Below the pieces are notes generated by a model that searched no databases, was not told the DNA's origin, and saw nothing but the letters and a program-made list of their open reading frames with translations. Positions 45,549 to 56,700 of a DNA stretch of 64,000 nt are shown piece by piece (positions within the stretch are counted from its first letter, which is position 1; each line of letters begins with the position of its first letter). Origin of the DNA: Rotaria macrura (lineage: Eukaryota; Rotifera; Eurotatoria; Philodinida; Philodinidae); NCBI GenBank assembly GCA_900239685.1, contig OENT01000599.1:21920-85919 (forward strand), in the 5' to 3' direction. The translations under genes were made by a program, and so were the position numbers.

Positions 45549-47532
45549 ATGTTCGATATTTTAGGACAATGTTTAGAGAATATTAACGAATATCTTCTAT
45601 GTCTTTACAAATTAAAGTTACTTTTTTTGCCTAAGCTCCGACGGTCAAGAATTAGATTGGATCGATCTTCGGAGCATTCTCGTTATCCAAAAATCAAGTA
45701 TAATCTGTTCACCAGCAATGATTTAAGATGTGACTCATCCTTTATGGGCGGAACAACTCATGTTTCTCAATCGTGGACCAATTTACGTTCTACCATGCCA
45801 ATTACATATTTTATCAAAATCATCTTTAACCCTAGCTCAAATTATTACGAAAAAAATGGCACCACTTCGGCGAGAACTCACAAAACTGTTCACGAAATAT
45901 CGAGTCGATCTTTCTCGACGAATGAATTTTGAAAAAGAAATTCAACAATTATTTAATGAATCATTTCTTCGGTCTATGCCACCTGTGCTTGAAGAGCGGG
46001 CACTCTATGAAAAAAAAACTCATTCAATCAATTCGAAATCGATTGAAAAAAGATCAACTTATTCTACGACGAATTGCAGATGATATGAATACGTATTATC
46101 TTGATCGACTAGATGAATTTAATCAAAAAGTAAATGAACACATTCAAAATTCAACTTGTTATAAACACACAGAATAACAACAATTAAATGAAATTATAAA
46201 ATCTATTGATTCTTAATTAGATCTGTTCTTCCAAAGGAAATTAATTTATAAAGATCATTTAACTGAATTGAGTGTCAGGAAAAAATCAAAAAGGATTCTT
46301 GCATCTCTTTATTTCTTACCGGAAACAAACCAAGATGCTTATATGTCAGTTCAACCAAGGTTATCTTCAAATTATCATTGTCCAATATATGCTCTAGTTA
46401 CGTTTCTTGATTGAGTTCTTCGACCATTATTTGATAGTTTTTCTCGATCCACTACATTTCTTAATGGTGGTGATTTTATGCAAAAATTTCCAGATTATTA
46501 TTCACAATCAAATCTTCTCATACCAAAAACATACTTAGCAACGTTTGAAATTCATGATTTAAATACGACCGTCTCACATTCGACTCTTTTCGATGCATTA
46601 TATGCATTCTTAGAGAATCCACTTATTATTGGTCGACATGAAAGATTATCGAGCAATGCCATTGTAGAATTAACGGCCTTAGTCTTACAAAATAATATCT
46701 TTTCTTAGGATGGAAATATCTATCGATTTATCAAAGGATGAGCATTCAATTTACCATTTCCTGAATCGTTAGTTACTATATACTTGCATAACTGGCAAAT
46801 ACCTTTAGTAAGAAAAGTTCGTATCAAAGATCTCTTCTATGGTCGCTATAATACACTCTAAAAAAATAGGATTTTTAAGGAGCTTTAAAAGGATCTTCCC
46901 GTGGGCACACCGGAAGAATTTTTTTGGGTTCAGTATAGAACTTTAAAAGGTTTCGTATTAAAGCAACAAAACCTTTTCAAGATTTAGGAAACCAGAAAGG
47001 TTTTGCAGCATAAAAACAAACCTTTTAAAGTTCTATACTGTATCCAAAAAAGTTCTTCCGGTGTGCCCGCGGGAAGATCCTTTTAAAGTTCCGTAAAAAA
47101 CCTATTTTTTTCGAGTATAAGATAGGATTTTCGACATGAAATGAATCCATGGGTGAATTACAAGAATTATTCGACGAACTTCAACATTCCTTAGGTCCCG
47201 ATCTTCAAATGACAACATTTATTGGTATTAATGTTACGTTTTCTTAACGCTTCCCTTGAAAATCAAAACGGACGTTTATGTATTTGTGTTTATCATGATT
47301 CCATAAGTCAACCATTTTTATTACCTTATTCTCATGATCATCCACGATTAGTTCATCGACGGTAGTTCCAATTAGCTCTTCTACTTCCTGGTTAATATTG
47401 TAACTCTTTTGAAAATATCGAAGAAGAACGACTATATCTAGAAGCAATATTTCTTGCCAATGAATATTCACTAGATTTCATTAGATATCATCTACGACCA
47501 TTCTTTTCGAAACTCAATTATACTTCACAACA
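45549..47532 (+). pseudogene. Penelope-like (Athena-type) reverse transcriptase, decayed
   Basis: The conserved order of a Penelope-like RT is clear across changing frames: FLNRGPIYVLPCQLHI (from about 45760), MNFEKEIQQLF, then SLYFLPETNQDAY, RPLFDSFSRSTTFLNGGDFM, YLATFEIHDLNTTVSHSTLF, SLVTIYLHNWQ, FYGRY, ELFDELQHS and CVYHDSISQPFLLPYSHDHP. These reverse transcriptases prime from 3' ends of chromosomes or nicks; bdelloid Athena elements lack the GIY-YIG endonuclease and attach at telomeres. Here stops at about 46175, 46214, 46414, 46706 and 46739, frame changes at about 46005 and 47246 and a MITE inside the catalytic motif make it dead. No GIY-YIG domain is visible. Family assignment rests on motif recognition. 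Confidence 0.75.
46852..47117. mobile_element. foldback MITE inserted in the RT catalytic motif
   Basis: Arms 46852-46960 and 47010-47117 are inverted: TACACTCTAAAAAAATAGG, GGATCTTCCCGTGGGCACAC, CCGGAAGAA and CAGTATAGAACTTTAAAAGG. Ends agree with the element at 1593-2037. It separates FYGRY from the downstream half of the RT palm domain. Confidence 0.8.
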
Positions 47533-47815
47533 GTAAATGAATCACAATGAATTCACATATATTTCATTACGTCGTGACTTATTCTGTTACATCGAACAGC
47601 AGAAATGTGAAATCGAAGAGAAACAACAACCATTACAAAGGAATCAGCCATTGATTCAATTAAAAAAGTATGCATAAAACTTGCCATATTGCTTTTTTCT
47701 TTTTTATCTTCTAGGTATTTTCGAAAATATAATATTGCAGCAATATTCTCATGTGTATATTCTATGGTTTGCTTGTTTGCCATTCATCAATCCTGATGTT
47801 CTCTTGGATGCAAAG
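47533..47815 (+). pseudogene. ORF remnant downstream of the Penelope RT, with a possible intron
   Basis: Starting at an ATG right after the RT stop, a hydrophilic stretch (SLRRDLFCYIEQQKCEIEEK) runs to a GTATGC donor at about 47668. A CTTCTAG acceptor at about 47715 then restores the frame for KKYFRKYNIAAIFSCVYS before a stop. It may be the RT C-terminal tail or a second element ORF. Identity is not recognised. Confidence 0.35.
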
Positions 47816-47895
47816 AGTCGCGAGAACATAAAAAGGGAACATTATTTTAAAATTAGAACAATCTTTACCTAAAATATATTTCTTATTTATGATAC

Positions 47896-48390
47896 TTGCA
47901 GTGTTATAATTTCATCGCTTTTCATTATATTATATCAAAGACAACATCCAAAGAAATCTTTTCCAGTGAAAAAAGCAAATTCATTGATCGAAAACCAACA
48001 TTAGTACAAATTTCAATGATTTACCACAATTTAGATCAATACAACCATATATCTTCTCTTATATTCACTGATGACAGGCAGACTCTGTCTTGGATGAACT
48101 TACTACTCAAGCTGAAAAAACTAAATTATTTACGATTGTTCCAACAATAGTTTCATCAAATTCAAATTATCTGCTTATGCATGTTGAACTAGTTCAGGAC
48201 TCTCATACAATCGTTGCTCTGATCGAATATTTTAATGAAACAGACAGTAATTCATCCTATTACTATGAACTTCGGAAATTCTTCACAATTCTATTCAATT
48301 CATCAAAACAATTCAAACAGGGGGTCATTTTATTGATCAATTGGTGCCATGTATACATCATGGCATATTTACAGACAGTGACATAACTGA
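47896..48390 (+). pseudogene. unidentified ORF remnants within the retroelement region
   Basis: Two overlapping frames (47896-48150 and 48090-48386) have ordinary coding-like composition but no recognisable domain. Breaks and frame changes are consistent with decay at the same rate as the RT. Confidence 0.25.
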
Positions 48391-48415
48391 GGATTCAGTC
48401 AATTAGTGTTCAAAA

Positions 48416-48762
48416 ACAATTTAAACAATGGTATAATAATACATTTCGCCATGAAATAAAATGTCATGGATATGGTAAATATAATGATAATGAGGGTTCA
48501 TTATGTTCATGCGCTCATCGTCCATACAAATTGTCGTCATGCCAATGGCAAATGTCTAAAGCAATTTCTTATACGTTTGATGAACGTTATGATTTCTATG
48601 CATTTGATATTGGTAAATGTTTAGCTATTACTAAACTTGGACACATTGTGAACAAGAACTGGAGGAATTCAAAAAATTAATCAATTACAAACAAAAGCTA
48701 CAAGTCGAAAAGAAGAATCTATTATATAATACATTGATATAATCAAATAAAAAACAAAGCGA
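48416..48762 (+). pseudogene. Cys/His-rich ORF remnant (CSCAHRPYKLS motif)
   Basis: An open stretch reads KQFKQWYNNTFRHEIKCHGY, then CSCAHRPYKLSSCQWQMSKA, then DERYDFYAFDIGKCLAITKL and a basic tail. No Met starts it and a stop cuts it at about 48680. The Cys-x-Cys-x2-His cluster could be a zinc ribbon. A related motif, CSCSHKLFTLPNDQWSLWN, occurs at about 49330-49395, so two decayed copies of one gene type are present. Family unknown to me. Confidence 0.4.
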
Positions 48763-49289
48763 GCAACTCACTGAAATTTGAAGAATATAAAATAATCTTC
48801 TTTTTGTTTATGTTTCCCAACATACATCTCTTTCCTTTTCTGCTTGATACGAATAAATTAGTCATTCATTCAGTGATCAATCATTAGTGTAGTATTAAAT
48901 GTTTTTGGTTTGAAAAAACGTCAGACCAGTCCGTAATTATATTAAATGTTTCTCTTCTAGATTCAAACTAGCATAATGATCTACCATTCATTCAACTCAT
49001 ATCTGTCGTGCATTATATATTATTTATCAAATATTAATTTCATTCTTGACGATGATGAGACTCCGACATCTAAAAATAAAAATTCGACATGGAAACAAAG
49101 GATATTTATGATATGGGATTCATTTATACCAAAAAATCGATGATTTCTTCTCTATTGTCTTTCATTCTTCCAATATGATTCAAACTTGGAGTGATTTGGA
49201 CACATATTGACTAGATTATCGAAGTCCTTTTGTAAATAGTGAAAAATCGCTCGACACTTGGTATAGTTAAATATTTGATCACAATAAAT

Positions 49290-49425
49290 AGTGTCGTCAG
49301 ATCCTTGATTTTAATGATACAGATGACCGCATCTGTTCATGTTCACATAAACTATTTACACTTCCAAATGATCAATGGTCCCTTTGGAATACAAAATGGT
49401 TCAATGTTAATCAAGAAAACTGAAC
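49290..49425 (+). pseudogene. second decayed copy of the CSCxH...QW motif
   Basis: Encodes DDRICSCSHKLFTLPNDQWS and WNTKWFNVNQ, sharing the C-S-C-x-H and QW spacing with 48.5 kb. It lies in a different frame from the 70-codon ORF reported at 49239. Confidence 0.35.
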
Positions 49426-49663
49426 ATGCGAGAAAATTCAAAACCATATAATTGGAAAACCTATTCCTCAATAAGTACACATTAATCTGAATACAATATT
49501 CAAACTACTTATGACATTTTGTCTTTTTAGAGTCAGTGAAACTTCATCATTATCATAATCTTCGAATATTTGAGAGAACTAATCTAATAAACTTCTAAAT
49601 AATTGAAATAAACCGAAATCAAAAATATTTTATGTTTCTGTTCACTTTTACTTCATACTACCA

Positions 49664-49890
49664 TGGCTGCTTCTAATTCTCTTCTGTCTTCTACTTTAGA
49701 TAAATTCATCTCTAGCACTGAAGAGTACTATCTTATCAAAGATACGAAACGCGTGGCGAAATTAACTCTGCATTTATTTTAATTAAATATTTTATTTAGC
49801 TCATCAATTTAAATTTGATTTTTCGACTTTATCGATTGCTGAAAGTCAAGAGTTAAGACTAGCAGATTGATTTCTATGGTTAACATATAG
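49664..49890 (+). pseudogene. short two-part ORF remnant
   Basis: An ATG in a good ACCATGG context starts a 39-codon reading (SLLSSTLDKFISSTEEYYLI) that stops at about 49783. Beyond a TTTAG at 49799 a second open piece (HQFKFDFSTLSIAESQELRL) follows and stops. Not recognised; possibly an old exon pair. Confidence 0.2.
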
Positions 49891-49894
49891 CTCG

Positions 49895-51075
49895 ATCTGC
49901 TTTCATTTGCTTCATGTCTATTTAAAATAAGTGTTGAGATTTTTTGGGGTTACTCATGCAAGCCTAGGTAGAGAACAAAAAAATGAAAAAAAAACATTTA
50001 TGTTTTGCATTACTTCAAGGATATCAAAGTTACTCGATGCGTTTCACTGTTTCAACAACATTGTCTATTATACTCTATGTGTATATCATTTGACATGGCT
50101 GCATAGAAAATGGAAATTTTGTAATATTTCCTTCATACAATCTTAAAAGAACACCTTGCTTATTTTAGTTCTTCTAATCCTGGCATTGCTGTGAAGTTTT
50201 TGATGATTTTCATCTGATGACTCTCCTACAAAATATAACATTTTCCCAATTAAACTCAGAATTTTCTTCGAGTTTTTGTCGAAGATGATGAAAAGCTATT
50301 ACTTTGCGTAATCGGAAATAGCATATTTTCTTCTAACTGGTTATTATTTTTCTATGAAAAACTACTTTGACTAAAATGCAATCTTTTTAGTCTTTGCCTA
50401 TGTTTCAAATTCGACTACTATTTTATATTGTCAGGTTTTTCGCTTGGTTACACTCCAAAAAAAAAGCAAAAACTCTTGTTGAAAGTCTCATTAGTCGTTT
50501 TTTGAAAATGAATTCAACTGGTGCCTCATAATAAATGGCAGGTTTTTGTATTTCTTATACTGGTATACAAATACGTTTTATCAGAAAACAGCATCTATTA
50601 CAAGATGCAGCTGGAAAAGCTCTATAACTTACACGGTAAATCATACTTTAATATTGCCCTTTTCGTTTTCGGAACCAGAAAAATTCCGTACCACCAATTT
50701 CCGATGCTGCGACAGGTGGTCATACAGAATGTGACCTTTCTAAAAAGAAAAAGTACACCAGCTAAATAAGTTTCACTTTCTAGATTGTGAAGCTTTTCAC
50801 GTTCCATATTGCGTATATTTTGCTTTTCCAAGAAAACGTATTAGGCGATGATAAAATTCAATTAGAAGAACAAGAAATTCCTCTTTCATTTAGAATATAA
50901 TATTGTTTGCATACCTTCCTATATCGATCACACAAAGTTTCACTTACTTTGACAACAACATATTAGCTGCTCTTTGCAATTTGTACAGCTTTTCAGGCTA
51001 CAGTTTGCGTTATAGTTTGTTTTTCTAAAAAAGTTTGTTACGCAATAAATAGACGAAACAAATAAGAAGGAATGA
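49895..51075. other. non-coding, no gene recognised
   Basis: A TACACTCCAAAAAAAAAGC at about 50448 resembles the end of the MITE family at 1593 and 46852, but I could not find its partner end. ORFs at 50521-50769 overlap on both strands and look accidental. Confidence 0.4.
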
Positions 51076-51078
51076 CTT

Positions 51079-51314
51079 CACTGTAAAACAATCTTTATAA
51101 TAATAAACAAAAAAAAAACGTTTTTGATAGGGTATTAAACAGAAAAATGGTTTATGAGAGTGCAACTGGACACAAACTCTTTTATTCCGTACATGACGAA
51201 GATAATAAACGGTTTTTACGTTTATGATTTCGGAAAAGGGTTTATCAGATATTTTAAAAACGGAAAAAAGGGTTTGTTTCCCGTTGCACTTTCATACACC
51301 CCTATTTTTTACAG
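51079..51314. mobile_element. short foldback MITE (CACTGTAAAA ends)
   Basis: CACTGTAAAACAATC at the left and ATTTTTTACAGTG at the right are inverted ends. Inner arms (GGTTTATGAGAGTGCAACTG, GACACAAACTCTTTT) pair with AACGGAAAAAAGGGTTTGTT, CCCGTTGCACTTTCATACACC read in reverse. Same family as 7727-7906. Confidence 0.65.
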
Positions 51315-51319
51315 TGTTT

Positions 51320-52305
51320 GTCCCATCGGTAAAAACTTATCACATGGGATTTAGTCTTTTTTGAAAATTTAACGTACACAATTAAAATAAAGTTTACTTT
51401 TTAACATCTAGAGCTTGTTCAGCTGTATCCTATGAAGCATATTAGTCTTTTAAAGACAATATTTTAGGTCGTAAAACGGCTTAATACGAGAAAAAATAAT
51501 GATGCTTTTGCAGCATCAGAAATTGGGTGTACTGAATTGCGCTTTTTTGGAAAACAAAAAGGGCAGAATTGACATATGTTTACCATGGAGGTCGTAGAAC
51601 TTTTTGCACTGCACCTTGTGGAATATTCTGTTTTTTATTAATAACTATGTGTATATCAGAATAAGAAATACAAAAACCTGTCATTTATTATGGGGCACCC
51701 GCTCGAAGGCATTTTTAAAGATGCAAAAAGTGCAAAATTAAAGCATTTTTCTTCTTTTAATATTTCCATGTATGGTTGGATAGAGCTCGAAGAGTTTAGT
51801 AAGAGTAAACGAGTTTAATTTCTTTTAACGATAGTTGATTAAAAAATGAAATGTATCTCGATACTCTTGTACGACTCATTATTTTCTGAGAAGTCGGCGC
51901 ATTTAATTGTTTTCTTAGTAAGAGAAAAAGTTGATGCCTTGATATTTTAAAACTGACATTTTCAGATTTCTCATGAAAACCTGGGTCTATGACGCTTGTT
52001 TCCATTGATGTTCAATAAACATGTGTTTCCATCAGGCAAGAGTAAAAAATTAGGATGCTCCAAAACTTTTGAAAAACTACGTATTCTTTTCATTTAAAAG
52101 ATATGACTAAATGCTATAACCGTTAAAACTAGTAGACATTGCACTTCAAAATTATAACTTAATTTTTTAAGAAAATATTGTTTTAGATCAAACTATTCTT
52201 GAGGATTCCGATGAGATGAGATTGTGTCCGTTATAGGATGGTTTCTTGATTGCAATTCGGTTATCGGATCATAAACTTCGTAAATTCGGGATCAGCAAAA
52301 AAATT
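51320..52305. other. non-coding, no feature recognised
   Basis: Only short ORFs. Parts near 51780-52010 resemble, in inverted orientation, 53370-53600 (GTTCAATAAACATG, GATTTCTCATGAAAA, AGCTCGAAGAG/CTCTTCGAAC words), indicating a diverged inverted repeat of about 230 bp. Confidence 0.45.
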
Positions 52306-52314
52306 GAGCCGAAT

Positions 52315-52539
52315 TAGGGTTGTCATTTTCCTGTTAATTTAAAATAAATATAAATTTTCAATATTTTATTTCTTTTAAATATAAATTATGCGAGAAATAG
52401 TTTATTTTTAAAAATAAATATAACTTATCATAATTTATATTCTGCAACGGAAATATTTATATTTAAAATAAATATAAATGATTGGTATTTTAATTTACGT
52501 GTAAATCAAATAAGAAGTAAATATAACTTGGCACCCCTA
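52315..52539. mobile_element. hAT-type MITE with imperfect 8-bp target duplication
   Basis: Starts TAGGGTTGTCATTTT and ends AACTTGGCACCCCTA; flanks are AGCCGAAT (52307-52314) and AGTCGAAT (52540-52547), one mismatch. The interior is made of AAATAAATATAA words in both orientations. 225 bp, no coding capacity. Confidence 0.7.
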
Positions 52540-52814
52540 AGTCGAATCGACTGAGCTATTTTTACATTTCCAAAGACTTTCGTTTTTGAAGAGTTTCAAT
52601 CACAACTAAAAGTCAAAATTTTTCATGAAAACATGAAATTCAAGAAAATATATTGCCTACTACTTTCTGATACGATAGCCGAGTTTTAATGAAGAAAACT
52701 TCATATCACTGCCACAATTTCATCTCGTCGGGGATTTGAAGAATAATTTTATCTGGAACAATATTTGTTTGCGTTAGTGTTGGTTCACGCTAACTCTAAA
52801 CGATGATTAAGATG

Positions 52815-52887
52815 CGCCTTCTAGTATAATTGGCTAGGACAACTGCCCGGATAGCAGGAGGTGTGGGTTCGATTCCCACGAAGGTCA
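52815..52887 (+). tRNA. tRNA-like gene, apparent anticodon GGA
   Basis: A cloverleaf folds: acceptor CGCCTTC/GAAGGTC (one terminal mismatch), D-arm GTAT...GGAC with GG in the loop, anticodon stem CTGC/GCAG with loop CCGGATA, 4-nt variable loop, perfect T-arm GTGGG TTCGATT CCCAC. A-box TAGTATAATTGG and B-box GGTTCGATTCC are good, and TTTTT (52889-52893) follows at once as a pol III terminator. Oddities: C instead of U before the anticodon, GGA in the anticodon position (serine codon UCC, normally read by AGA in animals) and no long variable arm as serine tRNAs have. It may be a SINE head or an unusual tRNA. Confidence 0.55.
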
Positions 52888-53047
52888 CTTTTTCATCGTC
52901 ACAGTCACAAAACAACAGTGACACTGCTTGTCTCTTTCGTTCTATACATATGTAGAGCTAACAATATTTCCTTGAAAAACTATAGTTATACTTTAGAAGC
53001 GAAATATCTATTGGTTCTAACGGTATATACGCAGGACAAAGCTACCC

Positions 53048-53240
53048 AATAAGATCCCATCGAATTCCGATGGGTGGTTGTTGGATGTTGGAAAGTATTG
53101 GAATTCCTGTGTTCCATCAAGAATCAGTGCCATTCAAACACTTTCTGACACCCGTAGATTTCCTATGGGATCCGATAAAATCTGATGGTTTTCCAATTGA
53201 TTCCAATGGTATCTGACAGGCGGATTCAGTCACTTGGGTA
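53048..53240 (+). repeat. TCGGATCC-type dispersed repeat, short copy
   Basis: CCCATCGAATTCCGATGGG, CTATGGGATCCGATAAAATC and a GGATTCAGTCACTTGGGTAA end. Opens with CTACCCAA, the reverse of the TTGGGTAA end. Related to 11160-11815 and 63400-63745. Confidence 0.5.
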
Positions 53241-53249
53241 ACATTTAAC

Positions 53250-53700
53250 TATATCTTTAAATGATAAAGAATACGTAGTTTTGGAAAAAAAATTTAAGTA
53301 CACCTTCCTTTTTGACCCATGCATGATAGAAAAGTATTGTTATTGAACATCAATGGAAACAAGGGTCATACGCCTAGTTTTTCATGAGAAATCTGAATAT
53401 ATTAGTTATACAATAGCAGTGGCATCAACTTTTCTTCTCTTAGGAAAACCTTGGAAGTGCACTCAGTTTTCAGCAAAAAATAGTCATACAAGCCTACTGA
53501 GAAATAATCCATTTCTTTAAATCAACTATCTTGCAAAAAAAATAAGCATATATATTCTTATTCAGCTCTTCGAACTCTATCCAACCATAGATGAAAACAC
53601 AATTTTTCTTGTTTACTTTTATTTTGCATTGTTGACGCACTAGCATATTTTGGCTACGTTCATTTGATTAAAAAATAAGTATCGCCTCAGACGCTTAGAT
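53250..53700. other. upstream region of the membrane-module gene
   Basis: Contains the inverted partner of 51780-52010; otherwise AT-rich. It presumably includes the promoter. Confidence 0.4.
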
Positions 53701-53703
53701 AGT

Positions 53704-56700
53704 ATGCAGCAATCGGTTGATGAAGAAATAGCGCAGCCAGTGGCTCAAGGATCGAACTGGATAAGAACTTTTATCGGCTTATTGAGAGAGTGTAACTTAT
53801 TTAAATCGAACTCGATCAATGCCAAAGCAATACGATGGGAAAAGCTATTTACACGACTTTATATTACTCTAATATTTACATGTGTGGTAACAACAGTTAT
53901 TTATACATCCCTTTTACCACGTACTCATGCGTTTAAAATATTCAAACCTTCTATTCAAGTATTCAATGAACTTGATAAGAATTTTCATGGTACACTTAAA
54001 TGCCCTTGTTCACAAACTTTATTGGGATATAGCAATTTTGCTCACTTACAAGCTGAATTTCATGAAGTTTGCCAAAGTCAATTTGTTTCTCAAGAATGGA
54101 TCGATTCGGTTTATCATGCTAATGTTTCATTTATTTCACCAGCTGATGCTCGAACGATAATGAGTGGTTTTTGGCAATTCATTCGCTCTTTCTGTACTTT
54201 GGCAAAAGATACTTTCATCGATGCCTACAATGATTTTCATTCAACGTCCTTATTGAATCCTTTAATTCAGTCTCAGTCTCATGTTGAAAACCAAGTTGGG
54301 GCATCAATGAACTTTTCTCTTAGATCAGCTGTGAGTAATATGAAGCGTAATCTATTCGTTATTCGAGAAACAACGGTAGCAAATGGATTAATGTCAACAT
54401 TAGCTACCAATTATTATTTCATGTCGTTTTATGATTCTATAGCACAAGCGGCAGGAACAATCGTAACTACTACTAATTATTCTGGAGGCGATTGTTTATG
54501 CTCAAATTTAGGGAGATGCCCTCAATCAGCTATTCTTTTTGATTCAAAGAATAATTCTAATCGAACTATCATTCCTGGAATGATGTGTGATTGCCTATTA
54601 CTAGATGCTGTACTCATTTCATCACTTGAATGTTTTTATGAATCATGGTGTTTGTCTCTACTCCAGAATACAATGAAGATTAATATGAGAGTAGAACCAC
54701 TTAGAAACTCTAGTCAATTTTCACCAACCATCACTATAAATACATTACTTAGTGAGCTCATGATTGAGCAATTAAACACATTTGTTAATTTTTCAGCATA
54801 CTACGCCGGATGTAATCCAACATTTTGCACATATTCTTATGCGCGAAAATTCAACATCCTATTTATAATTACAACGATCATAAGTGTAGCTGGTGGTGCT
54901 TCAGTTGCATTAAGGTTCATTTGTCCAATTCTAATTGATACGATAGTGAAGATCAGTAATTGGAAACGAAGACGAGAGCCAACTGATATCGGGCAGAATC
55001 AGACGTCGAACAAACAAAGAAGATCATTTAAATTTTTTCGTAAGTTTTCATTAGACTTACTGTTTAAATTTAAGAATAATTGAAATATGAGAATGTCGCT
55101 GAAGATATAATACCCTTATTGGTATAAGTAGAAATACGTGTACAGGTCAAGGACTGTCGAATAGGTGTCATGCTATATGAGATTAGCTAGAAGCTCTGGA
55201 AAAAGTAGAAATAAAAGAACCAGAATAGAAGATTATAGGTAGGCAATGAAATATGCGAATTGAAGGGGTCTGTAAAGATGTTTTATTAAGTTTTAAAAAT
55301 CAATACACGCAATGAAAAATGCATATAATATATTTTTACGAGCTCGTCTGCTAATATAAGAGAAAATCAATGCAGGAAATCAAATCAGCGTCTGTGAATG
55401 TGATTTGAACTGGAAAAGGCTTGCCAATAGACCTGAAGTATACCGGCGGATTTTGTTTGTGAAGGTAGAATATAGTATCGCTTTATATCGAAACTGCAAA
55501 ATCTTTTTAAACTGTTTCCTAAAAGTAACATAATTGGGTTCACTTTTAATAGAGGCTGATGATCTGATGATGTCTGAATTACTTGTACTAGATAAAGATT
55601 TCCAGTTGCAATCTTAACTCTCCATGATAAATTCGACATGGAGTAAAAAGTGCTACCTAAGGTAAATTAACGATTCGAACCGGATGTTAGAATGACTCTA
55701 GACAATCTTGTGAATAAATATGTGACAATGGTAGCCTTTAACCTTTCATCTAATCAATGAAAATCATGAATCTCTAATTTCTTGTATTCTGAAACAATGC
55801 ATAGAGTTTTTTTCAAGCACTTTCTAAGGTTCCGATGCTGCTTGTCATGATCAAAAATATATTTTATAGTGAAATTTAATTGTTGAAGGGCGGATTTGAG
55901 AACACTAGCATTTACTCTTTATTTTAGGTCAAGCATTTATCCATCGATCGTTTTCATACATTGATGCCATCCGGAACTTTATTTCGAAATTGAATCTATT
56001 CAAAAGTTCATCTGTAGATCCCGATACTCTATATCAACAACAGATATCTACTCGATTATTTATTGTTTGTTTAATCACCAGCCTTTCCGTATGCAGTTTC
56101 TACTGGTTTCTATCGAGTGAAACGAATGTAATAACAATATCTAATCCATCTCGAGCTGTCTATGGTAAATTATGGCAGATTCATTTTCAAAATCTTCAAT
56201 GTCCGTGTTCTGAAAGTGCTGTATCATACTCGGATTTCATCGATATGATCCCTCGTTTCCACCAATTGTGTTCTAGTAATCTTACTTCACCAGACTGGTA
56301 CATGCCTATGGCAATAATTCTAAAACAAACTGATGGAAGACTAGACGACTTTCAATATGTACTAGGCGCACATTATTTTTACGCGCTGAACACATTTTGT
56401 TCACTAGTAAAAAATGTTGTTGATGATTCCTATCGAGTATTCTCGTCGAAAGTCTACATAAATACTTATGTTCTATCAGAGTTGGTTTTTAACACTGAAG
56501 TATCCAGTTTGACTGATGCATTCATTGAATCAACTCGTAGTCAATTTAGTCAAATACTTGATCTTGCACTTCAAGCTATTCAAACAAACCAAGCCGTTGC
56601 ACGAACAATGTCAAATTTTAAATCAGTAATGAACATAGACCATTCAATAAGCCTTATCGAGTCGTACATGAAATATGTAAATCCCGATCTACCATACATA

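Noticed and set aside
53704..55083. DEG/ENaC channel assignment for the two-TM modules
   Set aside because: Only topology and Cys richness agree; the characteristic channel motifs are not seen, so no family name was given.
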